NCBI GenBank assembly: GCA_016929355.1
Contig: JAFGJA010000412.1
Location: 1 to 20,116 of the forward strand
Direction of reading: 5' to 3'
DNA from: Anaerolineae bacterium
GTDB lineage: Bacteria > Chloroflexota > Anaerolineae > Aggregatilineales > Aggregatilineaceae
DNA: 20,116 bases
How positions within the stretch are numbered: position 1 is the first letter of the stretch; every line of letters begins with the position of its first letter. The position numbers and the translations under genes were made by a program. Of this stretch, positions 14,548 to 20,116 are shown piece by piece. Under the pieces are notes generated by a model. It was not told where the DNA came from and made no database searches. It was given only the letters and a program-made list of their open reading frames with translations.

Positions 14548-15941
14548 CCGTCCTGCATTGGTTCCGGCGCGATCTGCGCCTGACAGATAACCGGGCGCTG
14601 GCGGCGGCATTGACAGATGCCAAACAGACGGGCGAAACCCTGATCCCGGTATTCGTCCTCGATTCCGCCTTGTTGGACGCAAATCGTGCAGGTGGCACAC
14701 CACGCGCTGCGTTTATGCGTAACGCACTTATCTCCCTGGATACAACCTTACGCGCGCGGGGTAGTCATCTTGTCATGCAGGCAGGCGATCCGGCCCAGAT
14801 CATCCCCCACATCGTCGCAGAATCCGGCGCGCGGGTGGTATACGCCAACCGGGATTATTCGCCCTACGCTCGCCACCGGGATGCGGCTGTACAGGCCGCG
14901 TTAGGGAATCGCTTCCATCTGCTGGACGATGCGCTACTGATCGCACCGGAGCAGATCGCCACACAAAACGATACGCCCTATACCGTTTATACGCCCTTCA
15001 AAAAGACGTGGTGGGACATTCCCAAAGCTGCGCCCGATGAACAACCCTATGCGTTTTCGCCCCTGCCGGAAATAGCATCTGACTCAATCCCCGATGCCAG
15101 CGATCCCAGGTTTGCCACCACGCTCGATTTACCCGAAGCCAGCGAAACCGCCGCCCAACAAACTTTAGCCGACTTTATCGCCGGGCCGATTTTTAACTAT
15201 GGCGTACACCGGGATCAGTTGGCGGTTGCGGGTACATCGCGTTTATCGCCGTATCTGCGCTTTGGCTTGCTCTCGATCCGCGTGGCCTATGCTGCCGCAC
15301 AGCAAGCGCTCAAAGCAGCCCCAGACGATGCCACCCGTCAAAGCGTCGCAACGTGGATCAGTGAATTAGCCTGGCGCGAATTTTACACGCATATCATGTT
15401 CCATTTCCCGCATGTGATGCACGGTAATTTCCGCCGGGAATACGACGATCTCCAATGGCATGATGATCCCGCAGCCCTCAACGCCTGGAAAATGGGGCAA
15501 ACCGGCTATCCGGTAGTGGATGCCGGAATGCGCCAACTCTGGCAAACCGGTTGGATGCACAACCGCGCGCGCATGATCACGACCAGCTTTTTGACGAAAG
15601 ACCTGTTGATCGACTGGCGCGCGGGCGAACGCCATTTTATGCAGCACTTGATCGATGGCGATCCCGCCGCGAACAACGGGGGCTGGCAGTGGAGCGCGGG
15701 CACTGGCACTGATGCCCAACCCTATTTTCGGATTTTTAATCCGGTCACGCAGTCGAAAAAATTCGATCCTGATGGCACGTATATCCGGCGCTGGGTAACT
15801 GAACTGCGCAATGTGCCAACCCGGTTCATTCATACACCCTGGCAAATGGATGCGCCACCCGCCGCGTATCCCCCGCCCATTGTGAATCATGCCGCCGCGC
15901 GCGAACGCACTTTAGCCGCCTTTAAGATCATAAAAGACTGA
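14544..15941 (+). CDS. phrB: Deoxyribodipyrimidine photo-lyase (class I CPD photolyase)
   Basis: Uses blue/near-UV light and FADH- to split cyclobutane pyrimidine dimers. The 465-residue protein has an N-terminal antenna domain (LHWFRRDLRLTDNRAL; YANRDYSPYARHRD) and a helical FAD domain: GTSRLSPYLRFG, WISELAWREFY, GYPVVDAGMRQL, WMHNRARM and NNGGWQWSAGTGTD. The electron-transfer Trp triad is kept at W305, W358 and W381 (E. coli W306, W359, W382). Glu274 and Trp277, which contact the dimer, and Asn340 are present. This pattern favours a CPD photolyase over a cryptochrome. The second chromophore cannot be told from sequence. GAGGAAAA precedes ATG 14544, which overlaps the previous stop by 4 bases, so it is translationally coupled to the CrtD-like gene. 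Confidence 0.95.
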   Translation: MTVLHWFRRDLRLTDNRALAAALTDAKQTGETLIPVFVLDSALLDANRAGGTPRAAFMRNALISLDTTLRARGSHLVMQAGDPAQIIPHIVAESGARVVYANRDYSPYARHRDAAVQAALGNRFHLLDDALLIAPEQIATQNDTPYTVYTPFKKTWWDIPKAAPDEQPYAFSPLPEIASDSIPDASDPRFATTLDLPEASETAAQQTLADFIAGPIFNYGVHRDQLAVAGTSRLSPYLRFGLLSIRVAYAAAQQALKAAPDDATRQSVATWISELAWREFYTHIMFHFPHVMHGNFRREYDDLQWHDDPAALNAWKMGQTGYPVVDAGMRQLWQTGWMHNRARMITTSFLTKDLLIDWRAGERHFMQHLIDGDPAANNGGWQWSAGTGTDAQPYFRIFNPVTQSKKFDPDGTYIRRWVTELRNVPTRFIHTPWQMDAPPAAYPPPIVNHAAARERTLAAFKIIKD

Positions 15942-15963
15942 TCGGATTTTGATGGGCTTATTG

Positions 15964-15979
15964 CTACAATATATTGTAG
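15964..15979. promoter_or_regulatory. Operator-like box B: perfect 16-bp palindrome upstream of the CarH-like gene
   Basis: CTACAATATATTGTAG is a perfect palindrome containing ACA-ATATAT-TGT. It overlaps candidate -10 elements (TACAAT 15965-15970; TATATT 15970-15975, with TTGATG at 15949-15954 as a weak -35). It lies about 60 bases before the regulator start. Autoregulation is inferred from position and from similar boxes at two neighbouring promoters. Confidence 0.55.
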
Positions 15980-16039
15980 AGGTTATGTTCAGCATTGGTT
16001 CATTTCCGTTTCAAGCTGAACATCACAAGGAGATATCCG

Positions 16040-16996
16040 GTGAATAACGAAGCTGTCTATAACATTGGCGTCGTCGCGCGCATGACAGGCATTCCTGAAA
16101 ACACGCTGCGCGTCTGGGAGCGCCGCTATGATTTCCCTGCATCGGATCGTACCGAAGGTGGGCATCGCCTGTATTCGCCGCATGAAGTCGCGCGGATTCA
16201 GTGGGTCAAACAGCGCATTGACGAGGGAATGCAAACCAGCAACGCGATTCGAGCACTCGTCCAGGTTGAGGAAGAAGGCCGTTTCCCTAATCCTATTACC
16301 GCCCAATCGACTACCCAGGCTGCAATGACCGTTGATGATGCCTCAAGCGAGACGATTCGTGCCCGGTTGTTTGAAGCGCTCACGGCCCATAATGAAACCC
16401 GCGCGCATCAAATCATCGGTGACGCGCTGGCTACTTATTCAGTGGAAGACATTATTCTCTCGGTGATTGGTCCCACCTTTACTGCAATAGGCGAAGCATG
16501 GCTGGATGGCAAAATCAACATTGCCACTGAACATTTCGCTACCAACCACCTGCGCCGCCAACTGCTGATGTGGCGGCAAACGGCGCCGCCCGCTTACCCG
16601 GTTAAGCCGGTGGTTTTGGCTTGTGCGCCCGGCGAATTGCACGAAGGGGGTTTGATCATGCTGGGCGTTTTGCTGCGCCGGTTGCGCTGGCCGGTGGTGT
16701 ATCTGGGCCAGTCCGTCGATCTGCCCGATCTTGCCAGTTTTGCGACCAACCTCAAACCGGCGGTGATTGTATTTGTCGCGATGACGGAAGTCACGGCCCA
16801 GACATTAAGCCGGTGGCCGGAATGGTTGCCCAATGATGATGCCAACGATTTCACCGTTGCCTTTGGCGGTTATGTCTTCACGCAACAGCCGGAATGGATC
16901 GAAAAAATCGCGGGGCAATATCTCGGTGATGAATTAGCCGAGGGAGTACAAAAATTGGACAACCTGCTGCACGATCTGAATCCCTTGCTGCGCTAA
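16040..16996 (+). CDS. MerR-type regulator with cobalamin-binding domain (CarH/LitR family)
   Basis: The 318-residue protein has a MerR winged-helix domain (6-75; YNIGVVARMTGIPENTLRVWERRY, EGGHRLYSPHEVARI), a helical cap (about 103-180) and a B12-binding Rossmann domain (188-310). The cap carries the CarH signature W-x9-EH (Trp154, Glu164, His165), and GELHEGG (199-204) is the E-x-H-x-x-G motif with His201 as lower cobalamin ligand. In this family, adenosylcobalamin drives tetramer binding to DNA in the dark and light releases it, derepressing carotenoid and photolyase genes. The residue after the signature Trp is Leu155, whereas Thermus CarH has a His there. GTG 16040 is preceded by AAGGAG at 16027-16032, 7 bases away; an upstream ATG at 15995 lacks support. 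The photolyase operon lies upstream on the same strand. Confidence 0.9.
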   Translation: MNNEAVYNIGVVARMTGIPENTLRVWERRYDFPASDRTEGGHRLYSPHEVARIQWVKQRIDEGMQTSNAIRALVQVEEEGRFPNPITAQSTTQAAMTVDDASSETIRARLFEALTAHNETRAHQIIGDALATYSVEDIILSVIGPTFTAIGEAWLDGKINIATEHFATNHLRRQLLMWRQTAPPAYPVKPVVLACAPGELHEGGLIMLGVLLRRLRWPVVYLGQSVDLPDLASFATNLKPAVIVFVAMTEVTAQTLSRWPEWLPNDDANDFTVAFGGYVFTQQPEWIEKIAGQYLGDELAEGVQKLDNLLHDLNPLLR

Positions 16997-17006
16997 TGCC
17001 TTGTAT

Positions 17007-17046
17007 AGTTCCTGTACAGCTATTTTACGATTAGCGTACAGGAACT
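17007..17046 (+). promoter_or_regulatory. Long hairpin/dyad after the CarH-like gene
   Basis: AGTTCCTGTAC (17007-17017) pairs perfectly with GTACAGGAACT (17036-17046). After a one-base bulge, GCTA (17019-17022) pairs with TAGC (17032-17035), leaving a 9-base loop. The 15-bp stem begins 10 bases after the regulator stop. No T-run follows directly, so it may be a terminator of unusual form, an mRNA 3' stabiliser or a protein-binding dyad; its arms contain TGTAC, as do the nearby operator-like boxes. Confidence 0.6.
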
Positions 17047-17114
17047 CATCATTTACTCATTATTCTAATCTTCTTTTTCCCCTCAACCCCTCAATTTCAT
17101 TAATCTACTACTCA

Positions 17115-17143
17115 TGGTCATTCGATCATTTGATTTGTACAAT
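17115..17143 (+). promoter_or_regulatory. Candidate promoter of the fasciclin gene
   Basis: TGGTCA (17115-17120; 4/6) and TACAAT (17138-17143; 5/6) are separated by 17 bases. The -10 lies within operator-like box C. Predicted leader is about 40 bases and contains AAGGAG. Confidence 0.45.
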
Positions 17144-17152
17144 ATATGTACA
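17136..17152. promoter_or_regulatory. Operator-like box C upstream of the fasciclin gene
   Basis: TGTACA-ATATA-TGTACA: two TGTACA elements with an 11-base period, self-complementary apart from the central bases. It shares TACAATATAT with box B at the regulator gene. Eleven-base repeats are reported for CarH operators in Thermus (from memory), which suits the proposed regulator. Confidence 0.5.
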
Positions 17153-17189
17153 TAACCTGAACGACATAATTCTCAAGGAGAAAAACATC

Positions 17190-18149
17190 ATGCGTAAACT
17201 GTCTATTCTGTTGGCTCTCGTTTTGCTCGTCGTTATGGTCGCCCCGGTTTCTGCTCAGGAAGCCGACATCGTGGATGTGGCCGTTGATAATGGTAGTTTT
17301 ACTACCCTGGTCGCTGCCGTGCAGGAAGCCGCGTTAGTTGACGCGCTCAAGGCTGAAGGCCCCTACACGGTCTTCGCGCCCACCGATGAAGCGTTTGCCG
17401 CCCTGCTCGCGGATATGGAAATCGAAGCCGCTGATCTGCTAGCTGCCGAGAATCTAACCGACATTCTGCTCTATCATGTGGTGAGCGGCGAATTTGATGC
17501 GGCTGCCGTGATCGAATTGGTGGGCGATAACGACTACGTGCTGGTCGATACGCTGGCCGGGATTCCGGTGAAAGTTAGCGTTGAGATGGGCAACGTGTAT
17601 GTCAATGAGGCGATGGTCACGCTGCCGGACGTAGCCGCCAGCAACGGGGTAATCCATGTGGTGGATAGCGTGATTTTGCCCCCCAGCCAAACCATCACCG
17701 ACATCGTGGTCGAAGCGGCCGATATGGGCGAAGACTCTGAATTTACGACGCTTCTGGCCGCAGTCTCACAAGCCGGATTAGCTGACGCGCTGGCGGGTGA
17801 AGGCATGTTCACCGTATTTGCGCCGACAGATGCCGCCTTTGCTGCCGCGCTGGAAGCCCTGAATATCACCGCCGAAGACCTGTTGGCGAGCGAAGATTTG
17901 GCAAGTATTCTGCTCTACCATGTGGTCAGTGGCGAAGAAGCCCTCTATTCGAACGATGTAGCGGCGGCATTGGCTGAGGCTGGCGAAGAAGGCGTGATGG
18001 TTGAAACCATGAATGGCGCATCCTTCACCGTGACCGCCGACGAGAATGGTATCTACATTAATGGCGCGCAGATCATCATGACGGACATCCTGGCAAGCAA
18101 CGGTGTCATCCACGTCATTGATGCGGTTATCCTGCCCCCTGCCGAGTAA
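17190..18149 (+). CDS. Secreted protein with two fasciclin (FAS1) domains
   Basis: The 319-residue protein starts with a signal peptide (MRKLSILLALVLLVVMVAPVSA, predicted cut after Ala22). Two FAS1 domains follow, about 27-165 and 170-317. Each has the TVFAPTDxAF box (60-69 and 208-217), ILLYHVVSGE with the conserved Tyr-His (95-96, 243-244) and a closing SNGVIHVxDxVILPP. The domains are alike enough to suggest an internal duplication. The protein is strongly acidic and has no C-terminal anchor, so it is probably exported and free or matrix-bound. FAS1 domains mediate adhesion and in some proteins bind hydrophobic ligands such as carotenoids. ATG 17190 has AAGGAG 9 bases upstream (17175-17180); the frame reaching back to 17001 is non-coding. 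It ends at a strong terminator. Confidence 0.92.
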   Translation: MRKLSILLALVLLVVMVAPVSAQEADIVDVAVDNGSFTTLVAAVQEAALVDALKAEGPYTVFAPTDEAFAALLADMEIEAADLLAAENLTDILLYHVVSGEFDAAAVIELVGDNDYVLVDTLAGIPVKVSVEMGNVYVNEAMVTLPDVAASNGVIHVVDSVILPPSQTITDIVVEAADMGEDSEFTTLLAAVSQAGLADALAGEGMFTVFAPTDAAFAAALEALNITAEDLLASEDLASILLYHVVSGEEALYSNDVAAALAEAGEEGVMVETMNGASFTVTADENGIYINGAQIIMTDILASNGVIHVIDAVILPPAE

Positions 18150-18182
18150 AAAACCTCTGCTAGTCACATAGCACAGCCACAC

Positions 18183-18212
18183 AAGGCCGGGCCAACGCTC
18201 GGCCTTTTTATT
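18183..18212 (+). terminator. Strong rho-independent terminator after the fasciclin gene
   Basis: AAGGCCGGGC (18183-18192) pairs with GCTCGGCCTT (18197-18206) as a 10-bp stem with one G-U pair and a CAAC loop, followed by TTTATT. Its T-run overlaps the stop codon of the convergent glycosyltransferase gene (18208-18210). Confidence 0.9.
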
Positions 18213-20115
18213 GTGTAAATGTATCCAGCGTGATCGTCGCGCCCTGGTCCACATACGCCCCTTGTGCATCAATTACCGCCGCGTTCTCGTAATTCACGCC
18301 ATCAGTGATATACATGCCTATATACAATGAGACAGTTTGCGGCGGCAGCACCATGCCAAACCAGAGGAACAGCGTATCCCCTGCGCGCCAATAGTGCCCC
18401 GGCCACCCCATGCGATCAATCTGCGAGACACGCGCGCCGTTGGCATCCAGCGCATGAATGAACACCTGATAATCTTCGGTAATGGAACCGTCCAGTTCGT
18501 AGCGCAAGATCACGTTTTCAAGATTGATTGCGCAGCCGGTCAGTGTGGCCCCGTTCGCAAAACGCACCGGATCAATCGCTGTCAAATTTTCGAGGTCAAG
18601 TTGTGTCTGCGCAGGTCGCACCACAAAATTTGCGCGGCGTGCAGCCGTATCATCGGCTGGATCGGGAACCCGCGCGACCAATTCCACGCTTTCCCCTGCC
18701 GGAATCACGGCAGTCCGCGATCCGTTCACAAAACGCACGCTCGGCACATCATCCAACAAGACACCCCATACTGCCGGGATTTCTTCATACGGCGCTTTTT
18801 CCTGATCGCTGATCACGATCACATCATTGGGATCATGCGCCAAGACTTCTGCGCGCACATCGAGCAAATAATGCAACGGTGTGCCGAAACCGTTCGGGGT
18901 TTCGTGAGTATCCAGAAAATCCAACAGGGCTACAAACAGGTAGATTTGCAAGCCCGCGATCACCATAATTGCGCTACCACCCAGGCTCAACAGGATCGTG
19001 CGAACCTGCCCTACCTTGATCCGCGCCAATGCCGCCAGCGCCACCCCACACAGAATATACGCGGCAGGCATGAGCGGGATCATGTAATGCGGCGCGACCT
19101 CGGTCCACTCCCACGTAAACGCGATCACGGGGATGATCAGCCACGCGACCAAGACCCCATCCGGCGACGTGCGCGCAGTTTTCTGCTTCCCGACGCGCCA
19201 CAGCAACCACCCCGCCGCGATGATCGCCGCTAGTGGGATCAGATCAAACACCCCATACACATCCGGCACAGAATCGAGATAGTTTTGAAACTGTTCCGGT
19301 CCCGCCAGCGAGTGAATATCGGTTCCGGCGACGGTCAGCCGCGCATAATCCAGCGCCGTTGTACTGATCACGCGCTCATGCGCCTCATTCTGATCCAGGC
19401 CATCACGGATCGTATCAAGACTGAATAGATCATTCTGAATCGCACCGATCAAGACCGGAATTCCGGTCAAGGCCGCTAACCCGATCCCGATTCCCAATGT
19501 GCGCCAGTTCACACGCGGACGCCACAGCGCCAGCATGAGCAGACTTAACGGAATGAGCGTGAACGCGCCATAGTGAATCTGTACTGTGATCGCCAGCAGA
19601 GGCCAATGCAACCAGCGCGCCCACCGCTTATTCTCACCATAACCGAGCAAGCCCATGAACACGGTAGCAACGATAAACGGCGGCAGCAAATCCTGCGCCC
19701 AGATTTTGCGCGAATAGATCACCGCCCAGGGACTCGCTGCGTACAGCATCCCCGCAACCAGACCTGAAATTACGCCATAATAGCGCCGCGCCAGAGCGAT
19801 AGTCAGCGCCACTGCGATGACGTTCAGAGCGCCGACAAATAATGTCGCCGTGACCGGTGTGTGATCCACCGCATACGGCAGCGCAAACAGATACACGTTG
19901 AGCGGCGGATTTGGCACATTGACCGAAGATCGAATCCCCAACAAGGGAAAATCTCGCCCCTCAACCAGGTTCAGCGCCAACTGCGACAGATTTGCTTCAT
20001 CACGCTTAAATTCGGTGATACCCGGTGCGCCCATACGCAGCGCCGCCGCCATGAGCAAAATCGCAATCAATGCGGACCATTCCCACCAGCGAAGCGAAGT
20101 TTTTACCGGGTTCAT
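18208..20115 (-). CDS. GT39-like membrane glycosyltransferase (ArnT/PMT-type, GT-C fold)
   Basis: The 635-residue protein is an integral membrane protein. About eleven hydrophobic segments lie between residues 12 and 400, then a soluble, probably external, domain from about 403 to 635. The first loop after TM1 has ITEFKRDEANLSQLALNL with the acidic pair Asp39-Glu40, the expected catalytic site of GT-C enzymes using polyprenyl-phosphate sugars. ASPWAVIYSRKIWAQDLLPPF is also typical of GT39/PMT_2 proteins. The acceptor may be a glycan, lipid or protein. The C-terminal region, rich in beta-strand-like sequence (VFIHALDANGARVSQIDRM), is not a catalytic domain I recognise. ATG 20115 is one base from the window edge, so the true start may lie further upstream and its ribosome site is unseen. 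Confidence 0.82.
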   Translation of the reverse strand: MNPVKTSLRWWEWSALIAILLMAAALRMGAPGITEFKRDEANLSQLALNLVEGRDFPLLGIRSSVNVPNPPLNVYLFALPYAVDHTPVTATLFVGALNVIAVALTIALARRYYGVISGLVAGMLYAASPWAVIYSRKIWAQDLLPPFIVATVFMGLLGYGENKRWARWLHWPLLAITVQIHYGAFTLIPLSLLMLALWRPRVNWRTLGIGIGLAALTGIPVLIGAIQNDLFSLDTIRDGLDQNEAHERVISTTALDYARLTVAGTDIHSLAGPEQFQNYLDSVPDVYGVFDLIPLAAIIAAGWLLWRVGKQKTARTSPDGVLVAWLIIPVIAFTWEWTEVAPHYMIPLMPAAYILCGVALAALARIKVGQVRTILLSLGGSAIMVIAGLQIYLFVALLDFLDTHETPNGFGTPLHYLLDVRAEVLAHDPNDVIVISDQEKAPYEEIPAVWGVLLDDVPSVRFVNGSRTAVIPAGESVELVARVPDPADDTAARRANFVVRPAQTQLDLENLTAIDPVRFANGATLTGCAINLENVILRYELDGSITEDYQVFIHALDANGARVSQIDRMGWPGHYWRAGDTLFLWFGMVLPPQTVSLYIGMYITDGVNYENAAVIDAQGAYVDQGATITLDTFTQ

Positions 20116-20116
20116 A

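Noticed and set aside
17001..17189. Upstream extension of the fasciclin frame
   Set aside because: It would cover the hairpin, promoter and operator-like box; ATG 17190 has AAGGAG and begins a proper signal peptide.
18337..19233. Plus-strand frame of 298 codons opposite the glycosyltransferase
   Set aside because: Shadow of the membrane protein; composition rich in His/Arg/Gln and no recognisable domain.

Overview
The window is a chromosomal segment of a bacterium, most likely a member of the Chloroflexota (Anaerolineae-like). This rests on general gene style, the mixture of families and two intergenic repeat types I associate with such genomes. No rRNA or marker gene is present, so the assignment is an inference. 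Coding density is high, and most starts are supported by AAGGAG-like ribosome binding sites. I see no tRNA, rRNA, CRISPR array, prophage or insertion sequence. No gene-free stretch exceeds 300 bases.

Layout. Positions 1-1820 (minus) hold a polyphosphate kinase cut by the window edge. It is divergent from a DnaB/RecA-fold ATPase (1952-3148) that ends at a clear terminator. A ComM/YifB-type ATPase (3376-4911) runs convergently into mobA (4920-5528, minus). Lipoyl synthase lipA (5652-6608) is divergent from mobA. A 281-base gap follows with a periodic CGCAGA-type repeat. A solitary tyrosine recombinase (6890-7987, minus) is divergent from dprA (8129-9244). FdrA (9248-10807, minus) is divergent from an alpha/beta hydrolase (10887-11660), and a hairpin repeat separates the latter from a Zn-ribbon/TIR-domain protein (11715-12350, minus).

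The right part is the most coherent. From 12543 a strong sigma70-like promoter drives three tightly packed genes: an SRPBCC protein, a CrtD-like carotenoid desaturase/FAD oxidoreductase, and a class I DNA photolyase. Next come a MerR-type regulator with a cobalamin-binding domain (CarH/LitR family) and a secreted two-domain fasciclin protein. AT-rich ACA-N5/6-TGT boxes lie in the promoter regions of the SRPBCC operon, the regulator gene and the fasciclin gene. I propose that these form a B12- and light-controlled photoprotection regulon with an autoregulated repressor. A membrane glycosyltransferase (GT39-like, minus) closes the window.

Points most worth following are the shared operator-like boxes, a CarH-type sensor with Leu where Thermus CarH has the light-state His ligand, the DUF5679-like/TIR fusion, a C11 tract in the helicase-like gene, and the widespread-looking intergenic repeats.
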